A stretch of DNA of 40,892 nucleotides from positions 1 through 40,892 of the forward strand of contig JAHEKN010000290.1 of assembly GCA_024638305.1 (NCBI GenBank), in the 5' to 3' direction. A program made the translations under genes and the position numbers. Positions 16,000 to 24,351 of this stretch are shown piece by piece. Origin of the DNA: Gemmatimonadota bacterium (GTDB lineage Bacteria; Gemmatimonadota; Gemmatimonadetes; Longimicrobiales; Gaopeijiaceae). The notes below the pieces were generated by a model that worked only from the letters and a program-made list of their open reading frames with translations, ran no database searches and had not been told where the DNA came from. The stretch's first letter is position 1. Every line of letters begins with the position of its first letter.

Positions 16000-17640
16000 A
16001 TGACCGGAACGAAGGAGCAGTGGGGATCCCGTCTGGGGGTCGTCCTGGCGGTCTCGGGTTCCGCCGTGGGCCTCGGAAACTTCCTGCGTTTCCCGGGTCA
16101 GGCCGCGGCCAACGGCGGCGGCGCCTTCCTGATCCCCTACTTCTGTGCCCTCATCTTCCTGGGGATTCCCATCTGCTGGGCGGAATGGGCCATGGGTCGC
16201 TACGGGGGCCAGAAGGGCTTCCACTCCGCGCCGGCCATCCTGGGCGTGATCGGCAAGGGGCGAGTCGCCCGCTACTTGGGGGTCACGGGCATCCTGATCC
16301 CGCTCGCGGTCTCGTTCTACTACACGTTCATCGCCGCGTGGTGCTTGGGCTACGTGTACGCCTACGTCACGGGCACCATCGGCATCGATTCGACCATGGC
16401 GGTCGCCGAGCAGACGGCTGCGTCCGGCCGGTTCTACAACGACTTCATCGGCGCGGATGGAAACGGTCTCTGGTTCGGCGCCGGGCAGGTGCCGACCATC
16501 GTCTTCTGGGCCATCACGTTCGGGATCAACGTCTTTCTGATCCTGCGTGGCATCTCGAAGGGGATTGAACGCTTCGTATCCTTCGCGATGCCGCTCATGG
16601 CCGTGTGCGCGTTCATCGTGTTGGTCCGTGTGCTCACCCTCGGAACGCCCGATCCCTCCGTCCCGGACCAGAGTGTCATGGGCGGGCTCGCCTACATGTG
16701 GAACCCGGACTTCGGCGCGCTCGCGAATCCGCAGACCTGGCTCGCGGCGGCGGGTCAGATCTTCTTCAGCATCTCGGTAGGCTTCGGCATCATCATCAAC
16801 TACGCGTCCTACATGCGGAGCAAGGACGACGTCGCGCTGTCTGGCCTGACCGCCGCGGCCACCAACGAGGTGTTCGAGGTCGGGTTCGGAGGTCTTATCA
16901 CGCTCACCGCGTCTTTCGTGTTTCTAGGACTGAGCGGGACCGTGGCCGCCGTCGCAACGGGCACGTTCGCCCTCGGCTTCCAGACTCTGCCGGTGGTGTT
17001 CGCCCAGATGGGAGCGGCCGGACCGCTCATCGGCGCCGTATGGTTCTTCATGCTTTTCCTGGCCGCGGTCACCAGCTCGATCTCGATGTACCAACCGTCA
17101 GTCGCGTTCCTCCAGGAGGCGCTCGGTGTCGATCGGCGCCGCGGCACGCTCCTGATGGTCGCGATCTGCCTCGTCGGGTCATTCATGGTGGTGTACTTCA
17201 CCGAGGGCGGCGTCTTCTGGAACACGCTGGACTTCTGGGTCGGCACGTTCTTGATTCTGATCCTCGCCATGGTCGAGATCATCTGCTTCTCCTGGATCTT
17301 CGGCATCGACCTGGGCTGGGAGCAGATCCACCACGGTGCGCAGATCCGGATCCCGAGGTTCTTCCGCTTCATCATGAAGTACGTGTCACCCGTGTACCTG
17401 CTCGTGGTCCTCGTCGCCTTCTGCATCACCAACCTCCCCGCCTCGGCGGCCCAGATCGCCGAGCAACCGATGGCCCAGTTGGCACTCTGGCTCATGGTGG
17501 CCATCATGGCCGTGCTGCTCGTGTGCGTGCGAATCGGGGAGAAACGGTGGCGGGCGCTGGGGCTCGACCTGGATGGCCGCGACGGGCTGCCCGATCCATC
17601 GCCGGCGGGCGGCCCCGCCTCGGAGGGAGGTGACTCATGA
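16000..17640 (+). CDS. sodium-dependent neurotransmitter:sodium symporter (NSS/SNF) family transporter
   Basis: 546-residue inner-membrane transporter that imports an amino acid or related solute with Na+. TM1 has the family signature AVSGSAVGLGNFLRFP with the unwound-helix Gly-Asn that binds Na+. It is followed by the glycine-rich AANGGGAFLIPY and WAEWAMGRYGG. About twelve membrane helices are visible, including the YYTFIAAW segment of TM3 and the FFSISVGFGIIINYASY segment of TM6. The substrate cannot be read directly. The tiny MetS-like gene overlapping its stop (ATGA) points to methionine/alanine-type import, as known for MetPS in Corynebacterium. The start at 16000 has only a weak ribosome site. 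Confidence 0.92.
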   Translation: MTGTKEQWGSRLGVVLAVSGSAVGLGNFLRFPGQAAANGGGAFLIPYFCALIFLGIPICWAEWAMGRYGGQKGFHSAPAILGVIGKGRVARYLGVTGILIPLAVSFYYTFIAAWCLGYVYAYVTGTIGIDSTMAVAEQTAASGRFYNDFIGADGNGLWFGAGQVPTIVFWAITFGINVFLILRGISKGIERFVSFAMPLMAVCAFIVLVRVLTLGTPDPSVPDQSVMGGLAYMWNPDFGALANPQTWLAAAGQIFFSISVGFGIIINYASYMRSKDDVALSGLTAAATNEVFEVGFGGLITLTASFVFLGLSGTVAAVATGTFALGFQTLPVVFAQMGAAGPLIGAVWFFMLFLAAVTSSISMYQPSVAFLQEALGVDRRRGTLLMVAICLVGSFMVVYFTEGGVFWNTLDFWVGTFLILILAMVEIICFSWIFGIDLGWEQIHHGAQIRIPRFFRFIMKYVSPVYLLVVLVAFCITNLPASAAQIAEQPMAQLALWLMVAIMAVLLVCVRIGEKRWRALGLDLDGRDGLPDPSPAGGPASEGGDS

Positions 17641-17747
17641 CGGTCGGCGGATGGATCCTGCTCGTGACCTCACTGACGTTCGTGTGGGGACTGGCGGGCT
17701 GGTGCTACTGGAAGATCCTGACCGGTCCGCCGCCCTCGGAGGATTGA
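17637..17747 (+). CDS. MetS-like small subunit of the NSS transporter, 36 aa
   Basis: A 36-codon gene beginning at ATG 17637, overlapping the transporter's TGA as ATGA, with GGAGGTG just upstream. It encodes one membrane helix (GGWILLVTSLTFVWGLAGWCYWKIL) and a short charged end (TGPPPSED). Size, single helix, aromatic-rich exit and position right after an NSS gene all match the small subunits known as MetS in methionine/alanine importers. It probably binds and stabilises or activates the transporter. It is too short for default gene callers. Confidence 0.82.
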   Translation: MTVGGWILLVTSLTFVWGLAGWCYWKILTGPPPSED

Positions 17748-17772
17748 CCGCACCCCGAACCTGGAGGGACGG

Positions 17773-18951
17773 ATGCTCGCCTCGCGAACCCATGCGCCGA
17801 TCTTGCTGTGCGTGGCCGCATTGACGACCACCGGTTGCACAGCGTCGCAGCCGGCAGCCGACGTAGGCTCCGGCGCGGTGCGGACCGATTCACCCGACCT
17901 CGTGCAAGCCGATCACGTCGTTCTCTCACGCCCGGAGAACCTGAACTGGGGCTGGTATCCGATCGACAAGGAGCCCGTCCTCACGGTCGAATCCGGTGAG
18001 ACCGTACGCATCAACACGCTCACTCACGTGGGCGCCACCCAGGGCGAAGACCCCGTCACCTACCTGACGGGTCTCGGCGTGCCCCGCGACCAGATCCTCC
18101 AGGATGTGATCGACTTCTGGGCTTCACGCGAGGGCCGACCCCGCGAGGGGCGCAGTGGTCATGTCATCACCGGCCCCATCTACGTGGAGGGCGCCGAGCC
18201 CGGCGACATGCTGGAGGTCCAGATTCTGGACATTGGCACCCGGGTCCCGTGGGGAGCGAACAACACGAGCGCCCGCGGCGGGGTCTTCTCCATGGACTAC
18301 CCCGGCTTCCACGAGGCCGACCCGGTGCTCGACATCGAACCCGAACGCCACCTGATTCGCACCGGGGTCGTCGACGGGCGTGAGGTGGCGTTCTTCTCCC
18401 CGGACATCCAGGTGCCGCTGGCCCCGTTCATGGGCATTCTGGCGGTGGCCCCCGATCCCGTGGTGGGCCAGCCCGGCGTGACGGTACCGGGCGTCCAGGG
18501 CTCCCGCCCACCGGGCGCCTTCGGCGGCAATCTCGACGTCAAGGACCTCAAGGCCGGAACGACCGTGTACCTCCCGGTCTTCCACCCCGGTGCTCGTTTC
18601 TACGTCGGGGACCCACATGGAGCACAGGGAGACGGCGAGGTGAGCGGTACGGCCATCGAGCAGTCTCTGACCGGCGTGTTTCGGTTCGTCCTCCACAAGG
18701 ACGCCACGATCTCGGGACCCCGCGCGGAAACCGACTCCCATTACCTGATCATGGGCATCGACCTCGACCTGGACCGGGCGGCCCGACACGCGACCTACGG
18801 GGTCGTGGATTTCCTGGTGCGCGAAAAGGGCCTGACGCCGTCGCAGGGGCTGTCGCTCGCGAGCATCGCGGTCGACTTCCGCGTCAGCGAGGTGGTGGAC
18901 CTCACCCAGGTGGTCACGGGGTTCATCCCGAAGGACGTGTTCCTGCGCTAG
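17773..18951 (+). CDS. acetamidase/formamidase-family lipoprotein
   Basis: 392 residues with GGAGG five to eight bases before the ATG. The N-terminus is a lipoprotein signal ending LTTTGC (Cys22), which is unusual because characterised formamidases are cytoplasmic. The body matches the FmdA/AmdA fold: LNWGWYPIDKEPVLTVESGETV, GHVITGPIYVEGAEPGDMLEV, the GAFGGNLDVKDL core and FYVGDPHGAQGDGEVSG. The expected activity is hydrolysis of short-chain amides to ammonia plus an acid outside the cytoplasm. It lies 25 bp after the MetS-like gene, so the transporter may take up what it releases; that link is inference. Its last nine codons run antisense to the end of the BtuF-like gene. Confidence 0.88.
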   Translation: MLASRTHAPILLCVAALTTTGCTASQPAADVGSGAVRTDSPDLVQADHVVLSRPENLNWGWYPIDKEPVLTVESGETVRINTLTHVGATQGEDPVTYLTGLGVPRDQILQDVIDFWASREGRPREGRSGHVITGPIYVEGAEPGDMLEVQILDIGTRVPWGANNTSARGGVFSMDYPGFHEADPVLDIEPERHLIRTGVVDGREVAFFSPDIQVPLAPFMGILAVAPDPVVGQPGVTVPGVQGSRPPGAFGGNLDVKDLKAGTTVYLPVFHPGARFYVGDPHGAQGDGEVSGTAIEQSLTGVFRFVLHKDATISGPRAETDSHYLIMGIDLDLDRAARHATYGVVDFLVREKGLTPSQGLSLASIAVDFRVSEVVDLTQVVTGFIPKDVFLR

Positions 18952-19771
18952 GAAGCGCCTGGCGGTCGTCCTCGGCCAAGAGCCCGCGCTTCGAGGCCCA
19001 CCCGAACACGATTTCCTGGATGGCATCGACACCGTCCGTCAGCGCGGCCGGGCCCGGCTGGAGGATCAGGGCCGATTTGACCTCGTGGAGCTCGTCGTCG
19101 CGTACCGCCGGAACGGACTCCCAGCCCGGGCGCCCGCGGACGTGCTCCGGTCTGAACTTCCGCCCGCACCAAGAACCGATGACGATGTCCGGGGATCGCC
19201 GCACCACCTCCTGCGGATCCGCCACGATGCGGCCCTTGGCCAGCGCCTCCTGCGCGTTCTCGGGGAAGCAGTCGATCCCACCGGCGAGCTCTACCAGCTC
19301 CGACACCCACCCGATCCCGGAGATGAGCGGGTCGTACCACTCCTCGAAGTACACCCGCGGTCGGTCGCGCAGGAGTGACGCGCGCCGGCGCACGCGATCG
19401 AGGTTCGCCTCCATCCGCCTCGCCAGGTCATCTCCCTTTGCGGCCTCCCCGATCAGAGCGCCCAGAACACGGATGGTCCGCAGGATCTCCGCGACGGAGC
19501 GCTGATTGAAGACGTGGACCTCAACACCCCTCCGCGTCAGGTCAGCCGCGATGTCGGCCTGCAGGTCCGAGAATCCGAGGACCAGGTCCGGCTCGAGCTC
19601 GAGGATCTTGTCGATCTTGGCGGACGTGAACGCCGAGACCTTTGGCTTTTCCTTCCGGGCCCTGGGGGGGCGGACCGTGAATCCCGAGATCCCGACGATG
19701 CGCTCGTCCTCACCCATGAGGTAGAGCGCCTCGGTGGTCTCCTCCGTCAGGCAGATGATTCGTTCGTACAC
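18923..19771 (-). CDS. BtuF-like (Fe3+-siderophore/cobalamin class) substrate-binding protein without signal peptide
   Basis: 282 residues. The class III binding-protein pattern is clear: RIICLTEETTEALYLMG at the N-terminus, KIDKILELEPDLVLGF, AEILRTIRVLGALIG and the inter-domain helix. The second lobe has VYFEEWYDPLISGIGWVSELVELAGG. No signal peptide or lipobox is present and the ATG is followed directly by the first strand, so it should stay in the cytoplasm. Proteins of this type are usually annotated cobalamin-binding; their role is uncertain, perhaps salvage or sensing. No ABC permease or ATPase gene is near. It follows the MaoC gene by 8 bp. Confidence 0.82.
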   Translation of the reverse strand: MYERIICLTEETTEALYLMGEDERIVGISGFTVRPPRARKEKPKVSAFTSAKIDKILELEPDLVLGFSDLQADIAADLTRRGVEVHVFNQRSVAEILRTIRVLGALIGEAAKGDDLARRMEANLDRVRRRASLLRDRPRVYFEEWYDPLISGIGWVSELVELAGGIDCFPENAQEALAKGRIVADPQEVVRRSPDIVIGSWCGRKFRPEHVRGRPGWESVPAVRDDELHEVKSALILQPGPAALTDGVDAIQEIVFGWASKRGLLAEDDRQALPSAGTRPSG

Positions 19772-19779
19772 GCTCGCTT

Positions 19780-20181
19780 CTACCCGTCACCGTCGAACGT
19801 GTAGCACCAGGCCTCGCCCTCGAGCACGGTCTCTCCCCCAGCGCGCTCGACGACGATCTCGAGCTGACACACGGGCTTCGAGGCGTGGACGCTCTTCACG
19901 ACCGCGGTGGCGGTGATGGTGTCCCCTATGTACACGGGCGCGGTGAACTTCCAGTCCTGGCTGAGGAACACCGTGCCGGGTCCCGGCATGTCCATCGCCA
20001 CCAGGGCGTGCAGAAGGCCGGTCGTGAGGCCGCCCTGGACGACGAGGCGGCCGAAGCGCGTGCTCGCGGCGAACGCTTCGTCGAAGTGCAGCGGATTGTA
20101 GTCACCCGTCAGCTCCGCGAACGTCTCCACGTGCTGCGTCGTCAGCGTGAGCGTGCGGCTGGCTCGCTGACCTACCTCCAT
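19780..20181 (-). CDS. MaoC-like (R)-specific enoyl-CoA hydratase
   Basis: 133 residues, a single hot-dog domain. The hydratase motif GDYNPLHFDEAFA carries the catalytic Asp and His, followed by the FGRLVVQGGLTTGL helix. It resembles PhaJ, which hydrates trans-2-enoyl-CoA to (R)-3-hydroxyacyl-CoA; relatives act in ketone and organic-acid pathways. The ATG at 20181 is selected by AGGAG at a suitable distance; the open frame extends 36 codons further. It is the first gene of a pair with the BtuF-like gene (8-bp gap). I see no metabolic reason for the pairing. Confidence 0.88.
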   Translation of the reverse strand: MEVGQRASRTLTLTTQHVETFAELTGDYNPLHFDEAFAASTRFGRLVVQGGLTTGLLHALVAMDMPGPGTVFLSQDWKFTAPVYIGDTITATAVVKSVHASKPVCQLEIVVERAGGETVLEGEAWCYTFDGDG

Positions 20182-20310
20182 GCGCGGCTCACTCCTGTTC
20201 CCCGTCGACTTCCCGACGACGCCGTCTGGACCGGTCTGCAGTCTGGGCCGGGTCCGGTGTGCCCGCCACTCGAGGCGCCGGTGGCACACGCACGAGGGGT
20301 TCCACTCGCC

Positions 20311-21453
20311 TCACCTCACGATGGCGTGCACGACCACCCTCTCGACATCGAGCCGGTCGAGCGTCAGGCCCAACAGCCGGTCGTCCCGAACATCGAGGAC
20401 AACCAGGTCGCCAGGAATCGTGACGGTGGCCAGCCGGAGGCCCGCCCGATCGAAGACCGCCCAGGTCGGACCCCGCGGTCGCGCCCCACCACCGACCCAC
20501 AGCGCGTCCACCCCGGGAACGTAGGGTTTGGCCCAGAGGGCTCCGCGGTCGTCAAACGACAGCCCGCCGATCCGTGGGAGGGAGTCCGGCGCGGGCACGT
20601 CGGCGAGCAGCGTTCCGACCGGATCCGAGGCGTCCGGACCCAACTTGGCCTCCAACGCCGCCATCGCATCACGGACCGACACGACCGGGAGAGGCAAATC
20701 GACGCTCCGCCCCTCGCCACCACCAGCGCTCCAGATCCGAATCCTCCCCCCGTACCCGTCGGTGAAGTAGAGCGAGTCGCCGAGCACCGCGGCCCGGGGG
20801 TAGCCGCTGAGGGGGCGGACGGTCCGGTCGTAGCGCTCGAGCCCGCCTCCCTCTCCGATCGTGTCGAGGAAGCGCCCATCCGGGCCGAAGCGCCCCAACA
20901 CGGTCCGATCTGGCGTGACCCGCAGCGGGGTGCTGCGATCGGCCACGGTCCACGCCACGGCGACCGAACCATCGCGGAACCGCCCCGCGAGGAAGTCGAG
21001 CAATCCGTCGGGGGCGGCGTTGGGGACCGTAAGCGATACGGTCGAGAGGTGCGTGCCGTCGGTCAGGTAGGTCACAAGTCGCCGCAAGCGGGAATCGAAC
21101 ACCCCCACCGTGTCACCCGCGGTCCACAGGCCTCGTATGGACTGGAACTCACCGGGCCCCTCGCCCGCTCCACCGATTTCGACTTGAAACGTTCCGTCCG
21201 GTCCGTACACTCGGAGCGCCGGTGGGCCACCGTCGGCTACCACAATTCGCCCGCGTTCCAGCAAGCGCGCAAACGCGATCCGCTCGAACAGCACTTCGGC
21301 GGCGCCTGCAGTCTCGCCGATGGTCACGAGGGACTCCGCCGTCACATTCCATTCCGGCGCCCGCTCTTGCCGTTCCCCGGGGGCGCACGCCAGGAGCCCC
21401 GACACGATGCACGTCGTCGCGACGGAGCAGGCGGTGCGGAGGCGCAGCGGCAT
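20311..21453 (-). CDS. beta-propeller (6-bladed, NHL-like) lipoprotein
   Basis: 380 residues from the ATG at 21453, which overlaps the DUF4159 stop as ATGA. The signal ends in SGLLACAPG with a good lipobox (LLAC). The body has repeated blades such as RGRIVVADGGPPALRVYGPDGTF and GDSLYFTDGYGGRIRIWSAGG, typical of six-bladed propellers of unknown function. The long upstream open frame belongs to no family. Coupled to DUF4159 and, further up, the DHFR-like gene. Probably an outer- or inner-membrane-anchored binding protein; no enzymatic residues stand out. Confidence 0.8.
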   Translation of the reverse strand: MPLRLRTACSVATTCIVSGLLACAPGERQERAPEWNVTAESLVTIGETAGAAEVLFERIAFARLLERGRIVVADGGPPALRVYGPDGTFQVEIGGAGEGPGEFQSIRGLWTAGDTVGVFDSRLRRLVTYLTDGTHLSTVSLTVPNAAPDGLLDFLAGRFRDGSVAVAWTVADRSTPLRVTPDRTVLGRFGPDGRFLDTIGEGGGLERYDRTVRPLSGYPRAAVLGDSLYFTDGYGGRIRIWSAGGGEGRSVDLPLPVVSVRDAMAALEAKLGPDASDPVGTLLADVPAPDSLPRIGGLSFDDRGALWAKPYVPGVDALWVGGGARPRGPTWAVFDRAGLRLATVTIPGDLVVLDVRDDRLLGLTLDRLDVERVVVHAIVR

Positions 21454-22307
21454 CAGTGCGTGAACGCGTAGATGATGTAGTTCACGCCCAAGCGATAGGC
21501 GTCGTTGGTTGGGTCCACCGCGAAGAAGCCCGTGGGGGACCACTCCCAATACTCGGCCAGGTCGGAGTTGTGGTTGGCAAGGACCATGATCCTGCGCGTC
21601 GGGTCGTCCTCCTCGAAAATCGCGTAGTAGGCGGGAGTGACCCGGACCAGGGGGTGGGGAACGTAGATGTCCTCCACGCTGAAGAAGCTCTGGAAGATGG
21701 GGTGCGCTCCGTCGATCTCGATCCAACGCGCATCGGGAAGCGTCCGCGCCATTTGCGCGGCCATGTTGTCCCACTGCCGGCCCTCGAAGTCGTCGAAGAT
21801 CAGGAAGCCACCCTTGAGCAGGTAATCGCGCAGGTTGCGCGCCCCGTTGCTGCTGATGGACCAGAACCCGGGCTCGGAGATGTAGAGGATCGGATTACGG
21901 AAGATCTCGGGGTCCTCGAGCTCGAAGACGTTGCTGCGGCCCGTGGTGACGTTCAGCGCGGTCAGCTCCGCCAGGATGGTCTGGAGGTTGAGGTCGGCGT
22001 CCGGGTAGTCGTGTCGCCACGCGCCGCCCATCCGTCCCCTTCCGCGGCGCCCGAGTCCCTCGCCATACCGGATCCGCGTGAATGTGAACTCCCCGTCGTG
22101 TGGGTCCTGCGCGACGGGTGAGCTCGACACGACGGGGTGCGGGGCGGCTCCCACCGAATCCCGCTCCGCGGGGGCTCCCACGCCGAGGGCGCTCAAGACG
22201 ACCACCCCGCACGCAGCCCCGATTCCGACCGCGGAGACCGGAACAGTCGCGCGCAAGCCCCACCCGGCCCAGGCAGGATCGCCCGATCGGTGCCGGCGCG
22301 GTCTCAC
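21453..22307 (-). CDS. DUF4159-domain protein
   Basis: 284 residues. An N-terminal membrane helix or uncleaved signal (VPVSAVGIGAACGVVVLSALG) is followed by the DUF4159 core: FTFTRIRYGEG, the conserved RHDYPDADLN, LRDYLLKGGFLIFDDFEG, and the C-terminal LGVNYIIYAFTH. In related genomes this domain often lies near MoxR ATPase and DUF58 gene clusters; none is here. Its role is unknown. The start overlaps the DHFR-like gene's stop (ATGA) and its own stop overlaps the propeller gene, so three genes are translationally linked. Confidence 0.86.
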   Translation of the reverse strand: MRPRRHRSGDPAWAGWGLRATVPVSAVGIGAACGVVVLSALGVGAPAERDSVGAAPHPVVSSSPVAQDPHDGEFTFTRIRYGEGLGRRGRGRMGGAWRHDYPDADLNLQTILAELTALNVTTGRSNVFELEDPEIFRNPILYISEPGFWSISSNGARNLRDYLLKGGFLIFDDFEGRQWDNMAAQMARTLPDARWIEIDGAHPIFQSFFSVEDIYVPHPLVRVTPAYYAIFEEDDPTRRIMVLANHNSDLAEYWEWSPTGFFAVDPTNDAYRLGVNYIIYAFTH

Positions 22308-22852
22308 GCGGTGCCCTCGCCCCCTGCTTCCCGCGCCCCCACAGCGTACTCGAGCAGGAGGGTACCGGTCTTCTCGTATCGCCGGTGGCCCTTGAGCGTA
22401 AGCGGGGCACGCGGAGCCGGTGGCGGAAAGAGCGGGATGCCGCCGCCGAGCAGTATCGGGATCACGGCGACCTCGACCGAGTCCACGAGCCCGGCCTCGA
22501 GCAAACTGCGAAAGAGCACGCCTCCACCGAACAGCCAGATGTCCTTGCCGTCCTGCGCACGGAGGTCATGGATCGACTCCTCTGCTCCATCGCCCAGGAC
22601 CGTCAAGTGGGGATAGGTCGCGGGATCGAGCGTGCGCGAGACCACCACGGTGTTCATCCCGAACACGGGCTTCCCCTCGCGATCCTGGTCCATCACCTCG
22701 TAACTGTGGCGCCCCACCAGGATGGTGTCGAAGCGAGCGACCAGGGCCTTGAAGTCGATCTCCGGGTCCATGACGATCCAGTCGAACTCGCCATTGGGCC
22801 CGGCGATGTAGCCGTCGAGGCTAGCTGCTACCTGGTAGCGGATCCGTCGCAT
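22304..22852 (-). CDS. dihydrofolate reductase / RibD C-terminal family protein
   Basis: 182 residues of the RibD_C/DHFR-like fold, cytoplasmic. Typical marks are VAASLDGYIAGPNGEFDW at the N-terminus, LVGRHSYEVMD, VVSRTL and LFGGGVLFRSLLEAGLVDSVEVAVIPILLGGG. These proteins bind NADPH, and most of the short solitary ones have no known substrate. True folate or riboflavin reduction is unlikely for this subgroup. GGAG lies about 12 bases upstream of the ATG at 22852. It heads the coupled trio with DUF4159 and the propeller lipoprotein. Confidence 0.87.
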   Translation of the reverse strand: MRRIRYQVAASLDGYIAGPNGEFDWIVMDPEIDFKALVARFDTILVGRHSYEVMDQDREGKPVFGMNTVVVSRTLDPATYPHLTVLGDGAEESIHDLRAQDGKDIWLFGGGVLFRSLLEAGLVDSVEVAVIPILLGGGIPLFPPPAPRAPLTLKGHRRYEKTGTLLLEYAVGAREAGGEGTA

Positions 22853-23079
22853 CTGTCCATGGGCTCCGGCCTCGGACCACCGTGCCGCGAGCGCCGGCGC
22901 TCTCGATCAGATCGTAGGCGGGGAGCGGCGGTATGCCCGGCCTTGGGGAATCGTGTTCAACCTGCTCCGGAGTGTTCGACGGAGGCAAGTCGCGGAGCGG
23001 TCCCGACGGGGCTTGGGCGCGCGACCAGACTCGATGACCTCCGCCGGGTCCCGCGGTGCGAGCCGGCCGACGCGGGGGC

Positions 23080-24351
23080 TCATCGGTTGGGGACGCCAGT
23101 CGGTCCGATTTCGGCAAGTTGAGGCGAGAGGTGCGCGGCCGTAGCTCGGGCGGCGATGTCGTGAGCGATCTCGTTGGGGTGCTGATCGCTCTCGTGGACC
23201 CAGAGCTCGGGGCCCCGGTACGCCCGGTAACTCTCGCGGAGATCGAGGACATCGATGCCTTGGTCCTCGCAGTACTCCCGGACGATGTCGTGCACGGACT
23301 GGAAGGGGTAATCGCCGTCGAGTTCGTGGAAGAACGGAAAGATGACTACGAGCAGGGGCACACCGCGGGCCTGTGCCTCGATCTGAATGTCAGCAAGGGC
23401 CCCACGGGCGCTCCTCCACCCTGGATGCTCGGGTCCGAATGCCTCCACGCTGTCCCTCAGGTACCGCCGAGCGGTGACGGTCGCGTGGAAGCGCTGGCGC
23501 CCCCACCCCCACAGGCGCGAAACCCTGGATAGCGCATCCGGTCTTTGGAAGATCGTCGTGTAGTTGCGGAAGAAATCGATGCGAGGACGGTCTCCGAAAA
23601 GGTTCTGCTCAACGTCGTTCAGCACGAAGAACAGGATCACGAGGTCGGGATCGTATGCCCAACCGCGCTCCCGCAGTAGGTCGCGTTGGTCAACGGTGTT
23701 GGTCGCGGGCATGCCGGTGTTGATGGTCTCCACGCGGACCGAGTCGGGAAGCGCCCGTTCCAGAAGGTGGCCGAGACGGGTGAGCACGATGTCCTCATAC
23801 CGCACTCCCCGTCCGTAGAGATACGAGTCGCCGAGCCCGAGAATCCGGAACGTTGCGCGTGGCTTCTCGACATCATGCTCGACGTCGCGCCATCCCGCGG
23901 AGTTGTGCTCGTGGTCGAGCGTGTTTCCTTCGTCGAAATACCCCCTCGGGTTCGAAGCGTAGGTCGCCCGGGAGGTCGAGAGCGGGATGAAGGCGTGGGG
24001 TGCGCGTTCCGTCGGTCCACTTGGAGCCCGCACCACGGAGTCCACTCGCGCCGGGGGATAACGCGCTTCTATGCCCAGCAACCGAAAAGCGAGCTCCAGG
24101 ATCAGGACGGTGACGGCCAGTGATCCGAGAACGAGCGATCCGTTCACCAGCCAGCCATCGCGGCGTGCCAGTACGGCTGCTGCGGCCGCCAGCGCCAGTG
24201 CCGCGACGACCGCCAGGGCCGCACGCAGTCCGAAGGACTCGATCCTTCCGTCGCCGACGAATGCCAGCTCGAACGTCCAGGGATTCGCGACGAGGGCAAT
24301 TACCGTAAGGAGGCCGGCCCAAACTCGGCGGCGGCCCGCCCGCTCATGCAT
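23080..24351 (-). CDS. membrane SGNH-hydrolase-like protein with N-terminal helices
   Basis: 423 residues. Three hydrophobic segments (about 12-32, 42-62, 70-92) precede the catalytic domain. Block I is LGLGDSYLYG, block II NTGMPATNT, block III FFVLNDVEQN, and the C-terminal block HESDQHPNEIAHDIAA keeps the Asp-His pair. The domain is probably periplasmic and could act on acyl or acetyl groups of surface glycans. Its ATG lies 8 bp inside the DoxX-like gene's end, so the two are co-translated. The 227 bp after its partner-free upstream neighbour (22853-23079) hold no gene I can support. Confidence 0.82.
   Translation of the reverse strand: MHERAGRRRVWAGLLTVIALVANPWTFELAFVGDGRIESFGLRAALAVVAALALAAAAAVLARRDGWLVNGSLVLGSLAVTVLILELAFRLLGIEARYPPARVDSVVRAPSGPTERAPHAFIPLSTSRATYASNPRGYFDEGNTLDHEHNSAGWRDVEHDVEKPRATFRILGLGDSYLYGRGVRYEDIVLTRLGHLLERALPDSVRVETINTGMPATNTVDQRDLLRERGWAYDPDLVILFFVLNDVEQNLFGDRPRIDFFRNYTTIFQRPDALSRVSRLWGWGRQRFHATVTARRYLRDSVEAFGPEHPGWRSARGALADIQIEAQARGVPLLVVIFPFFHELDGDYPFQSVHDIVREYCEDQGIDVLDLRESYRAYRGPELWVHESDQHPNEIAHDIAARATAAHLSPQLAEIGPTGVPNR

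Noticed and set aside
19885..21471. 528-codon plus-strand frame
   Set aside because: Mirror of the MaoC and propeller genes, rich in Arg/Pro/Gly.
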